Below are positions 1 through 6,751 of a stretch of DNA of 8,716 bases, piece by piece. A program made the translations under genes and the position numbers. This DNA comes from JAFHCF01 sp048497495 (GTDB lineage: Bacteria > Pseudomonadota > Alphaproteobacteria > Rhizobiales > Ancalomicrobiaceae). Every line of letters begins with the position of its first letter. Position 1 is the stretch's first letter. The stretch lies in NCBI GenBank assembly GCA_048497495.1, contig JAFHCF010000166.1, positions 1-8,716 of the forward strand, given 5' to 3'. Under the pieces are notes generated by a model. That model was not told the origin of the DNA. It was given only the letters and a program-made list of their open reading frames with translations, and searched no databases.

Positions 1-174
1 CACGATGACGGCCGTGCCTCTCGTGGGTGCGCCCGAAGGTCGCGAAACCCCACCTCCGGTCCCCTCCCCCCTTGTGGGGGAGGGACGGGGAGAGGGGTCC
101 ACGGCCTCGCCCCACCCAACCGCCGACGCGATTTCCACATCCCTTTCCTCCGCCTCGAAGACCGGACGACGCCC
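1..174. other. Non-coding leader before pheT
   Basis: No upstream gene end can be recognised in these bases in any frame. In particular, the C-terminus of PheS, which usually lies directly before pheT, is not visible. Apart from the palindromic repeat at 58-100 I see no clear promoter. The ribosome binding site for pheT is weak: the nearest purine run is GAAG at 157-160, about 14 nt before the ATG. Confidence 0.5.
58..100. repeat. C-rich/G-rich palindromic intergenic repeat upstream of pheT
   Basis: CCCTCCCCC (62-70) and GGGGGAGGG (76-84) form a perfect 9-bp inverted repeat around a 5-nt loop. A second G-rich arm (87-97) could pair with the same left arm, so two folds compete. Read in frame 2, the element gives the peptide SPLVGEGRGEG, a translation often seen where such repeats are miscalled as genes in alphaproteobacterial genomes (from memory). 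It sits in the non-coding leader of pheT. It may act as a processing or termination hairpin for whatever lies upstream, but no T-tract follows. The palindrome is seen directly; membership in a dispersed repeat family is inference. Confidence 0.6.
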
Positions 175-2595
175 ATGAAGTTCACCCTCTCCTGGCTCAA
201 GGATCACCTCGACACCACCGCCTCGCTCGACACCATCGTCGAGACGCTGACGATGGTCGGGCTCGAGGTCGAAGGCGTCGAGGACAAGGCGAAGGCGTTG
301 AAGCCCTTCGTCGTCGCCCATGTGGTCTCCGCCGTACAGCACCCCAACGCCGATCGCCTGCGGGTCTGCATGGTCGATTACGGCGGGCCGGCGCCGATCC
401 AGGTGGTGTGCGGCGCGCCCAATGCCCGCGAGGGGCTGAAGACGGTGTTCGCTCCGGCGGGTACCTGGATTCCCGGCAAGAACATCACGCTCGGGGTCGG
501 GCAGATCCGCGGCGTCGAGAGCCACGGCATGATGTGCTCGGCCGCCGAGCTGGAACTCTCCGAGGACCACACGGGGATCATCGAGCTCGCCGCCGACGCG
601 CCGACCGGCAAGTCCTACGCCGACTATGCCGATCTCGACGACCCGGTGATCGACGTCTCGCTCACCCCCAACCGGGCCGACTGCACCGGCGTGCGCGGCA
701 TCGCCCGCGATCTCGCCGCCGCCGGCCTCGGCGAGCTCAAGACCGACACCACCCGCCGAACGACCGGCGCCTACGCGTCGCCGATCGCCGTCGACCTGCG
801 CTTCGCAGAGGGCGAACTCGTCGCCTGCCCGGCCTTCCACGGCCGCCACGTGCGCGGCGTCAAGAACGGCCCGTCGCCGGAATGGCTGCAGCGCCGGCTG
901 AAGAGCGTCGGCCTCAGGCCGATCTCGGCGCTGGTCGACATGACCAACTACGTCTCGATCGATCGCGGCCGGCCGCTGCACGTCTTCGACGCCGCCAAGA
1001 TCACCGGCGCCATCCACGCCCGCTACGGCCGCGACGGCGAGAGCCTCGCCGCCCTCGACGGCAAGACCTACACGGTCGACGGCCGCATGTGCGTCATCGC
1101 CGACGACGCCGGCGTCCTCGGCCTCGGCGGCATCATGGGCGGCGAGGCCTCGGGCTGTACCGAGACCACCACCGACGTCTTCATCGAATGCGCCTGGTTC
1201 GATCCGGCCCGCACCGCCGAGACCGGCCGACGCACCGGCATCGTCTCGGACGCGCGCTACCGTTTCGAGCGCGGCGTCGATCCGGCCTATCTCGAGGGCG
1301 GACTCGATCTCGCCACCCAGATGGTGATCGACCTCACCGGCGGCGAGGCGTCGCGGCCGGTGGTCGCGGGCCGTGCCCCGGAGCTCGACCGGATCATCGA
1401 CTTCCCGCTCTCGGAGGTGAAGCGGCTGACCGGCCTGTCGCTGCATCGCGCCGAGATCCGCGAGATTCTCGAGAAGCTCGGCTTCTTCGTCATGGGCAAG
1501 GACGAGACCTTCCGCGTCGCGGTGCCGTCGTGGCGCGCCGACGTCGAGGCCAAGGCCGACCTGGTCGAGGAGGTGATGCGCATCCACGGGCTCGAGAACG
1601 TCGTCTCGACACCGCTCGAGGGGCGCGGCACGGTCGGCGCCAAGGTGCTGACCACCCAGCAGATCCGCCGCTCCAAGGCGCGCCGGATGCTGGCCACCCG
1701 GGCGATGCTGGAGGCCGTCACCTGGTCCTTCGTGTCGAAGGCCCAGGCCGAGATGTTCGGCGGCGGCGGCGCCGATCTGGCGCTCGCCAACCCGATCGCC
1801 GCCGATCTCTCCGACATGCGTCCGAGCCTCTTGCCCGGGCTGATCACCGCCGCTCACCGCAACGTCGAGCGCGGCATCCCCGACGTCGCGCTGTTCGAGG
1901 TCGGCCAGGTCTTCGGCGACGACACGCCGGAAGGCCAGAAGCTGACCGCCGCCGGCGTGCGGCGCGGCACCGCCGGATCGAGCGGGGCGGGGCGCCACTG
2001 GCTCGGCAATGCCGGGGCGGTCTCCTGGACGGTGGCCAAGGGCGACTGCGTCGCGGTGCTGGAAGCGCTCGGCGTCTCGCTCGACCGCGTCCAGATCGTC
2101 CGCACCGCGCCCGGCTGGTATCACCCCGGTCGCTCGGCGACGATCCAGCAGGGGCCGCAGAACATCCTCGCCCGCTTCGGCGAGCTGCATCCCTCGACGC
2201 TCGAGGCGCTCGACGTCACCGGCCCGATGGTCGGCTTCGAGGTCTTTCTCGACGCCATCCCCGAGCCCAAGGCCCGGCCGACCAAGTCGAAGGGGGCGCT
2301 CGACGCCTCCGAACTGATGCCGCTGTCGCGTGACTTCGCCTTCGTCGTCGACGAGAAGGTGGACGCCGAGAAGATCCTCAAGGCGGTGAAGGGAGCCGAC
2401 AAGGCGCTCATCACCGAGGTGGGCGTCTTCGACGTCTTCCGCGGTCCGGCGATCGGTGAGGGCAAGAAGTCGGTGGCGGTCGAGGTCTTCCTCCAACCGG
2501 TCCAGGCGACGCTGACCGACAAGGATCTCGAGGCGCTGGGCGCCAAGATCATCGCCGCGGTCACCAAGGCGACGGGCGCCAGCCTGCGCGCCTGA
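175..2595 (+). CDS. pheT: Phenylalanine--tRNA ligase beta subunit
   Basis: This is the beta chain of the cytosolic alpha2-beta2 enzyme that charges tRNA-Phe with phenylalanine. The 806-residue product has the normal length for bacterial PheT and all expected domains. They are: an EMAP-II/OB-type tRNA-binding domain at about 40-150 (VVAHVVSAVQHPNADRL, then SHGMMCSAAEL); the B3/B4 editing region at about 215-375 (ALVDMTNYV, RYRFERGVDP); a B5 domain at about 405-480 with the acidic motif SWRADVEAKADLVEEVMRIHG; and the C-terminal FDX-ACB anticodon-binding domain from about 714 (LMPLSRDFAFVVDE) to the end. The ATG at 175 starts the canonical MKFTLSWLKDHL. The catalytic subunit pheS is not in the window, although it usually lies directly upstream. 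A strong hairpin begins 7 nt after the stop, so the transcript probably ends there. Confidence 0.98.
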   Translation: MKFTLSWLKDHLDTTASLDTIVETLTMVGLEVEGVEDKAKALKPFVVAHVVSAVQHPNADRLRVCMVDYGGPAPIQVVCGAPNAREGLKTVFAPAGTWIPGKNITLGVGQIRGVESHGMMCSAAELELSEDHTGIIELAADAPTGKSYADYADLDDPVIDVSLTPNRADCTGVRGIARDLAAAGLGELKTDTTRRTTGAYASPIAVDLRFAEGELVACPAFHGRHVRGVKNGPSPEWLQRRLKSVGLRPISALVDMTNYVSIDRGRPLHVFDAAKITGAIHARYGRDGESLAALDGKTYTVDGRMCVIADDAGVLGLGGIMGGEASGCTETTTDVFIECAWFDPARTAETGRRTGIVSDARYRFERGVDPAYLEGGLDLATQMVIDLTGGEASRPVVAGRAPELDRIIDFPLSEVKRLTGLSLHRAEIREILEKLGFFVMGKDETFRVAVPSWRADVEAKADLVEEVMRIHGLENVVSTPLEGRGTVGAKVLTTQQIRRSKARRMLATRAMLEAVTWSFVSKAQAEMFGGGGADLALANPIAADLSDMRPSLLPGLITAAHRNVERGIPDVALFEVGQVFGDDTPEGQKLTAAGVRRGTAGSSGAGRHWLGNAGAVSWTVAKGDCVAVLEALGVSLDRVQIVRTAPGWYHPGRSATIQQGPQNILARFGELHPSTLEALDVTGPMVGFEVFLDAIPEPKARPTKSKGALDASELMPLSRDFAFVVDEKVDAEKILKAVKGADKALITEVGVFDVFRGPAIGEGKKSVAVEVFLQPVQATLTDKDLEALGAKIIAAVTKATGASLRA

Positions 2596-2601
2596 GCGAC
2601 A

Positions 2602-2633
2602 CGACGGCCCGGCCGACGGTGGCCGGGTCGTTG
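2602..2633 (+). terminator. Hairpin after pheT, probable intrinsic-type terminator
   Basis: A 13-bp stem (2602-2614 with 2621-2633), containing two G.U wobbles, encloses the 6-nt loop GACGGT and begins 7 nt after the pheT stop. The T-tract is poor, with only two T's that fall inside the stem, so termination may be partial or need Rho. The stem is clear; the function is inferred from its position. Confidence 0.55.
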
Positions 2634-2661
2634 GACCTCTCCTCGCCCCCCGAGGCCCGCC

Positions 2662-3885
2662 ATGACCCAGGCTCCGCTCTCCGGCATCAAGGTGCTCGAA
2701 CTCGCCCGCATCCTCGCCGGCCCCTGGGTCGGCCAGACGCTGGCCGATCTCGGGGCGGAGGTGATCAAGGTCGAGCGCCCGGGCGCCGGCGACGACACCC
2801 GCCACTGGGGCCCGCCCTTCGTCGCCGGTCGCGACGGCGAGACCCTGGGGGCGGCCTATTTCCACGGCTGCAATCGGGGCAAGCGGTCGGTCGCGATCGA
2901 TTTCGAGAAGCCGGAAGGGGCGGCGATCGTGGCGAAGCTGGCGAGTGAGGCCGACGTCGTCGTCGAGAACTTCAAGGTCGGCGGCCTGGCGAAATACGGC
3001 CTCGACCACGCGACGCTGTCGGCCGCCAATCCGCGCCTCGTGTGGTGCTCGATCACCGGCTTCGGCCAGACCGGCCCCTACGCGGCGCGCGCCGGCTACG
3101 ACTTCATGATCCAGGGGCTCGGCGGCTACATGGATCTGACCGGCCGGGCCGACGGCGAGCCGACCAAGGTCGGCGTCGCGGTCGCCGATCTCTTCACCGG
3201 GCTCCACGCGGTGATCGGCATCCAGGCGGCGCTGATGGCGCGGCTGGTGACCGGACGGGGCCAGCTGGTCGACATGAGCCTGTTCGACACGATGGTGGCG
3301 ATGCTCGCCAACCAGGGCATGAACTATCTGGTCTCGGGCATGGCGCCGCACCGGATGGGCAATGCCCATCCCAACATCGTGCCCTATCAGGTCTTCGCCG
3401 TCGCCGACGGCCACCTCATCATCGCCACCGGCAACGACCGCCAGTTCCGCGACACCTGCGCCATCCTCGATCTCGAGGGGCTGGCCTTCGATCCGCGCTT
3501 CGTCCACAACGCCGCCCGCGTCGCCGCCCGCGCCGAGCTGATCCCGTTGATGGAGGCCAAGACCCGGACCTGGCGGCGCGACGACCTCCTGGCGAAGCTC
3601 GAGGCGGCCAAGGTGCCGGCCGGGCCGATCAACACGGTGGCCGACGTCTTCGCCGACCCGCAGGCGCAGGCGCGGGGCCTGCGCCTCGATCTCGCCCACC
3701 CGGGCGCGGCGGCGGGCCACGTGCCGTCGATCCGCAACCCGATCGTGCTCTCCGACACGCCGCTGGTCCACGACCATCCCTCGCCCGAACTCGGCGCCGA
3801 CACCGACGCGGTGCTGGCCGGCCTCGGCTATGGTGCCGAGGAGATCGCGACGCTGGCGGCCTCCGGGGTGATCGGCCGGCGCTGA
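2662..3885 (+). CDS. Family III CoA-transferase (CaiB/BaiF), possibly a dicarboxylate CoA-transferase
   Basis: The 407-residue cytosolic enzyme belongs to the formyl-CoA transferase/CaiB/BaiF family, which moves CoA between carboxylic acids through an enzyme-aspartyl anhydride. The N-terminus PLSGIKVLELARILAGPWVGQTLADLGAEVIKVE is the family's Rossmann-fold signature. RGKRSVAIDF (72-81), GFGQTGPY (133-140) and YDFMIQGLGGYMDLTG (146-161) follow, and Asp176 in VGVAVADLFTG fits the catalytic aspartate. The C-terminal CoA-T domain includes VPAGPINTVADVFADPQ (318-334). The ATG at 2662 has GAGG at 2652-2655, 6 nt upstream. The sequence resembles succinyl-CoA:glutarate/dicarboxylate CoA-transferases more than oxalate-specific Frc, but the substrate cannot be read from sequence. 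It lies 66 bp after pheT behind a hairpin, so it probably has its own or read-through transcription. The neighbouring pca genes raise a link to dicarboxylic acid metabolism (inference). Confidence 0.93.
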   Translation: MTQAPLSGIKVLELARILAGPWVGQTLADLGAEVIKVERPGAGDDTRHWGPPFVAGRDGETLGAAYFHGCNRGKRSVAIDFEKPEGAAIVAKLASEADVVVENFKVGGLAKYGLDHATLSAANPRLVWCSITGFGQTGPYAARAGYDFMIQGLGGYMDLTGRADGEPTKVGVAVADLFTGLHAVIGIQAALMARLVTGRGQLVDMSLFDTMVAMLANQGMNYLVSGMAPHRMGNAHPNIVPYQVFAVADGHLIIATGNDRQFRDTCAILDLEGLAFDPRFVHNAARVAARAELIPLMEAKTRTWRRDDLLAKLEAAKVPAGPINTVADVFADPQAQARGLRLDLAHPGAAAGHVPSIRNPIVLSDTPLVHDHPSPELGADTDAVLAGLGYGAEEIATLAASGVIGRR

Positions 3886-3910
3886 GGCGGGAGGCGACGC
3901 CCGACCCGCC
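3886..3910. terminator. Hairpin filling the gap after the CoA-transferase
   Basis: GGCGGG (3886-3891) pairs with CCCGCC (3905-3910). Inside, GGC (3893-3895) can pair with GCC (3899-3901), giving a longer interrupted stem. It starts on the first base after the CoA-transferase TGA and ends on the base before the stop codon of the opposite-strand remnant, so it could act in both directions. There is no T-run on either side, so it is a candidate only. Confidence 0.45.
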
Positions 3911-4320
3911 CTACTGCTCCTTGGGCACCATGGCGCCGCCGGCGAAGATGCCGGGCGCCCCGGTCATCATGTCGGGGCCGACCTGGACGACGACGCCCTC
4001 GATCCTCAGGCCCGGCAGGCCCTCGAGCAGCGACAGATCGACGTCCCGGCCGAGCGCCAGGATGACCGAATCGGCCTCCAGGGTCTCGAATTCGCCGGTC
4101 GGCCGCGGAAAGCCGCCGTCGTCGAGAACCATCTTCTCCACCGTGATCGAGCCGGCGTCGGCGTTCGGTTCGAGCGTCACGCCCATGGCGCCGGGGCGCT
4201 CCGAGCCGAGCTCGGGAAGGCCTGGGCGTGGCGTCCCTCCAGGACGGCGGCCACCGACAGAACCTCGGCGGCGGTCACGACGCCCTGGCCACCGCGCCCG
4301 TGAATGCGGATTTCGAACAT
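3911..4320 (-). pseudogene. Chimeric remnant: oxidoreductase gamma-subunit N-terminus joined to a GltD-like C-terminal fragment
   Basis: Reading down from ATG 4318-4320, the frame gives MFEIRIHGRGGQGVVTAAEVLSVAA and then LEGRHAQAFPS. This is the N-terminus of the gamma subunit of pyruvate/2-oxoacid:ferredoxin oxidoreductases, with its GRGGQG motif. The family continues with F-GSER, but here one base of the Phe codon is missing (about 4208-4209). That frame runs to a stop at 4177-4179, while the next frame restores GSERPGA. From about 4180 the restored frame becomes a different protein, VTLEPNADAGSITVEKMVLDD through GIFAGGAMVPKEQ. It matches the late part of GltD-like FAD/NAD(P) oxidoreductases, such as those in phenylglyoxylate-dehydrogenase-type clusters. 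It stops at 3911-3913 where intact relatives continue (AGGDMVP-ERTVTVAVGHGKKAA), and the usual FAD-contacting Asp of GGD is Ala. An internal deletion therefore joined two genes, and both pieces are broken. The oxidoreductase's substrate is unknown. Confidence 0.75.
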
Positions 4321-4602
4321 GAACGGCCCCTCGATCGCGGTGCAACCGGCGCTTCGGCGCGGCACCATGGGTCAATCGAAGTTTCGTCACACCGAGAATT
4401 CTCGAGCCTACCATGCGAGCTCCTCCCCGGCGTCGGAACTGATGCCTCCGGTTCAGATCGCGAGCGTCGGGAGGGGGCCGCCGAGGCGGGATCGGCGGCT
4501 TGCGGAGGCGCGCGGCGGTATCGACGATCGCGACGGTGCTGGACAGGACGGGTGGTCCGTGTACGTTTTCGCTCCTACTTGTTCGACATACGGACGAAAA
4601 TC
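4321..4602. other. Intergenic stretch between the remnant and pcaR
   Basis: No convincing gene was found here. The open plus frame running into pcaR from 4228 passes antisense through the remnant and then through non-homologous sequence, so I treat it as chance. The right end (about 4540-4602) carries inverted repeats and an operator-like motif next to the pcaR start, listed separately. The rest may be the former promoter region of the lost oxidoreductase cluster (inference). Confidence 0.5.
4566..4600. promoter_or_regulatory. Inverted repeat and PcaR-operator-like motif just before pcaR
   Basis: TTTTCG (4566-4571) and CGAAAA (4595-4600) form an inverted repeat that extends inward as TCC (4573-4575) with GGA (4592-4594), with a one-base bulge. 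Within it, GTTCGACATACGGAC (4581-4595) matches 11 of 15 positions of the PcaR site I recall from Pseudomonas putida, GTTCGATAATCGCAC. The element ends 2 nt before the pcaR ATG, a position suited to autorepression. The repeats are seen directly; binding by PcaR is inference. Confidence 0.4.
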
Positions 4603-5367
4603 ATGGTCTCGCGCATCGAAACCGTCGCCTCCTTCGCCAAGGGGCTCGACGTCATCCGCTCCTTCGGCGCCGACGCCCGTCGCCAGACCATCACCGACGT
4701 CGCCGGCCGCACCGGCATGACCCGGGCCGGCGCCCGGCGCTTTCTCCACACCCTGGTGGAGGAGGGCTATGCCCGCTCCGACGGCAAGCACTTCGAGTTG
4801 ACCGCCCGCGTCCTCGAACTCGGCAACGCCTACATCTCCGGCATGAGCGAACTCGAGGCGGTGCGCGACATTCTCCAGGACCTGACCCGGGAACTCGGCG
4901 AATCGGCCTCCGCCGCCACGCTCGACGGACCCGACATCATCTATGTCGCACGCTCGCCGGCCCGCCATCGGCTGATGTCGATCGGGCTGGCGGTCGGCAC
5001 CCGGCTGCCCGCCCACGCCACGTCGATGGGTCAGGCGCTCCTGGCGCAACTGTCGCAGAACGAGTTCGATCGCTTCATGAAGGAGAGCCGGCTGGAGAAG
5101 CTGACCGAGCGGACGTTGACCAACCGCGAGGCGATCCGCTCCCGCCTCGCCGAGATTCGCGAACAGGGCTTCGCGCTCGTCTCCGAGGAGCTCGAGGTCG
5201 GTGTCCGCTCGATCGCGGTGGCGATCCCCGGACGGCCGGCGAACCACCGCCTCGCCCTCAACCTCTCGGCCCAGGCGGCTCGCGTCTCCACCGAGGAGAT
5301 GCTGGCGACCTTCCTGCCGCCGCTGAGGCGCGCCGCCGCCCAGGTCGCCATGGGGGCGTCGCGCTGA
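4603..5367 (+). CDS. pcaR: IclR-family regulator of the beta-ketoadipate pathway (PcaR/PcaU/PobR group)
   Basis: This is a 254-residue cytosolic transcription factor. The N-terminal winged helix-turn-helix covers about residues 7-65 (KGLDVIRSFG, TITDVAGRTGMTRAGARRFLHTLVEEGYARSDG). The effector-binding domain covers about 75-250 (DGPDIIYVARSP, IGLAVGTRLPAHATSMGQALLA, IREQGFALVSEELEVGVRSIAVAI). The FGADARRQTITDVAGRTG-TRA-ARRFL pattern is typical of the PcaR/PcaU/PobR branch, whose members sense beta-ketoadipate or related aromatic acids and often activate pca genes. I chose ATG 4603 because it gives the normal family length and the canonical N-terminus; the frame stays open back to 4228 but that extension has no homology. 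The convergent neighbour is pcaF, 6 bp away. In Sinorhizobium meliloti an IclR-type PcaR controls pcaIJF, which supports the assignment. Other IclR roles remain possible. Confidence 0.8.
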   Translation: MVSRIETVASFAKGLDVIRSFGADARRQTITDVAGRTGMTRAGARRFLHTLVEEGYARSDGKHFELTARVLELGNAYISGMSELEAVRDILQDLTRELGESASAATLDGPDIIYVARSPARHRLMSIGLAVGTRLPAHATSMGQALLAQLSQNEFDRFMKESRLEKLTERTLTNREAIRSRLAEIREQGFALVSEELEVGVRSIAVAIPGRPANHRLALNLSAQAARVSTEEMLATFLPPLRRAAAQVAMGASR

Positions 5368-5381
5368 GGGGCCTCACGCCC
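5354..5381. terminator. Inverted repeat spanning the converging pcaR and pcaF stops
   Basis: GGGCGT (5354-5359) pairs with ACGCCC (5376-5381), and inside it GAG (5366-5368) pairs with CTC (5373-5375) around the loop GGGC. A 6-nt bulge lies on the left side. Both stop codons (5365-5367 plus, 5374-5376 minus) fall within the structure, and the 12-bp core TGAGGGGCCTCA is an imperfect palindrome that includes both. It could serve as a two-way terminator or 3'-end stabiliser. No T-run is present, so confidence is modest. Confidence 0.35.
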
Positions 5382-6576
5382 GTTCCAGCACCACCGCGAT
5401 GCCCTGGCCGACGCCGATGCACATGGTGGAGAGGGAATGGCGTCCGCCGACGAGGTCGAGCTCCAGCGCGGCCGTGCCGGTGATCCGCGCGCCCGACATG
5501 CCGAGCGGGTGACCCAGCGCGATGGCGCCGCCGTTGCGATTGACCCGGGCGTCGTCGTCGGCGATCCCTAGATCGCGCAGGGTGGCGAGGCCCTGGGCGG
5601 CGAAGGCCTCGTTGAGTTCGATCACCGCGAGGTCGTCGACCGAGAGCCCGAGCCGGGCGAGCAACTTCTTCGACGCCGGCGCCGGGCCGATGCCCATGAT
5701 GCGCGGCGGCACCCCGGCGCTGGCGCCGCCGAGGACGCGGGCGATCGGGGTCAGGCCGTGCTTCCGCGCCGCCGCTTCCGAGGCGACGATCAGCGCCGCG
5801 GCGCCGTCGTTGACGCCCGAGGCGTTGCCGGCGGTGACCGAGCCGCCCTTGCGGAACGGCGTGGCGAGCCCGGCCAGCGTCTCGAGCGTGGTGGCGCGGG
5901 GGTGCTCGTCGCGGTCGACGACGACCGGATCGCCCTTGCGGCGGGGGATCGTCACCGGGACGATCTCGCGGGCGAGGCGACCGTTCGCCTGCGCTTCCGA
6001 CGCCTTGGCCTGCGAGCGCAGGGCGAAGAGATCCTGGTCGGCGCGCGACACCGTGAACTCCTCGGCGACGTTCTCGGCGGTCTCCGGCATCGAGTCGATG
6101 CCGTATTGCGCCTTCATCAGCGGATTGACGAAGCGCCAGCCGATGGTGGTGTCGTGGATCTCGGCATGGCGGGAGAAGGGCCCTTCCGCCTTGGGCAGCA
6201 CGAAGGGCGCCCGCGACATGCTCTCCACCCCGCCGGCGATCATCAGATCGGCGTCGCCGGCGCGGATCGCCCGCGCCGCCATGATCACCGCGTCCATGCC
6301 CGAGCCGCACAGGCGATTGACCGTGGTGCCGGAGACGGCGACCGGATAGCCGGCGAGCAACAGGCACATGCGCGCCACGTTGCGATTGTCCTCGCCGGCC
6401 TGGTTGGCACAGCCGTAGATCACGTCGTCGATGGCTTCCAGGTCGAGACCGGGGTTGCGCCCGGCGAGCGCCCGCAGCGGCACCGCGCCGAGATCGTCGG
6501 CCCGCACGCTCGACAGCGCGCCGCCGAAGCGGCCGATCGGGGTGCGGGCGTAATCGCAGATGTAGGCCTCGGCCAT
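5374..6576 (-). CDS. pcaF: Beta-ketoadipyl-CoA thiolase (3-oxoadipyl-CoA thiolase)
   Basis: This is the last enzyme of the beta-ketoadipate pathway. It cleaves 3-oxoadipyl-CoA with CoA to succinyl-CoA and acetyl-CoA in the cytosol. The 400-residue length is that of PcaF, and the start MAEAYICDYARTPIGRFGGALSSVRADDLGAVPL is characteristic of this thiolase group rather than of PhaA or FadA. The catalytic residues are present: acyl-accepting Cys90 in VNRLCGSGMDAV, His356 in GHPLGMSG, and Cys386 in TMCIGVGQG. NEAF lies at 322-325 and the GGVESMSRAP loop at 115-124. The ATG at 6576 was chosen because it opens this conserved N-terminus. The frame stays open much further upstream, but that part is non-coding DNA and antisense to the ABC ATPase. 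An AGGA (6588-6591) lies about 11 nt before the start. pcaIJ, often adjacent, are absent here. A general acetyl-CoA C-acyltransferase role is the main alternative. Confidence 0.93.
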   Translation of the reverse strand: MAEAYICDYARTPIGRFGGALSSVRADDLGAVPLRALAGRNPGLDLEAIDDVIYGCANQAGEDNRNVARMCLLLAGYPVAVSGTTVNRLCGSGMDAVIMAARAIRAGDADLMIAGGVESMSRAPFVLPKAEGPFSRHAEIHDTTIGWRFVNPLMKAQYGIDSMPETAENVAEEFTVSRADQDLFALRSQAKASEAQANGRLAREIVPVTIPRRKGDPVVVDRDEHPRATTLETLAGLATPFRKGGSVTAGNASGVNDGAAALIVASEAAARKHGLTPIARVLGGASAGVPPRIMGIGPAPASKKLLARLGLSVDDLAVIELNEAFAAQGLATLRDLGIADDDARVNRNGGAIALGHPLGMSGARITGTAALELDLVGGRHSLSTMCIGVGQGIAVVLERA

Positions 6577-6714
6577 CGTCTCTCTCTTCCTCTCGTCGCG
6601 AACGGGGGATCGCGGCCGACACCGATCGCGAGGCGTCGCCGACCGGCCTCGGCCGGCAGGGGACCTGCCCATCCGCCGATCGGTGCGTCGCTGCCACGCC
6701 CTCGGGTCGGCGCG

Positions 6715-6743
6715 ATCATCGCGGCAAGGCGGCCGTCCGACAA
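6715..6743 (-). promoter_or_regulatory. Candidate pcaF promoter
   Basis: Reading the minus strand, TTGTCG (6743-6738) is followed after exactly 17 nt by GATGAT (6720-6715). The match to TTGACA/TATAAT is moderate and the spacing ideal. It would start transcription about 130 nt before the pcaF ATG, with the half-site cluster immediately upstream, where an activator would be expected to bind. This rests on sequence resemblance only. Confidence 0.25.
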
Positions 6744-6751
6744 TTCCGTGG

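Noticed and set aside
27..2333. A 768-codon open plus frame across the pheT region
   Set aside because: It runs out of frame with pheT and its product is an Arg/Pro-rich low-complexity sequence typical of shadow frames in GC-rich DNA, whereas PheT has complete family domains.
4228..5367. A 379-codon version of the IclR regulator starting at 4228
   Set aside because: The extra 125 residues read through the oxidoreductase remnant and the operator region and match no IclR feature; ATG 4603 gives the family length.
6645..6660. GC hairpin CCGGC-CTCG-GCCGG in the pcaF leader as an attenuator or riboswitch
   Set aside because: It is a 5-bp stem without a T-tract or any known riboswitch core, and such stems are expected by chance at this GC content.
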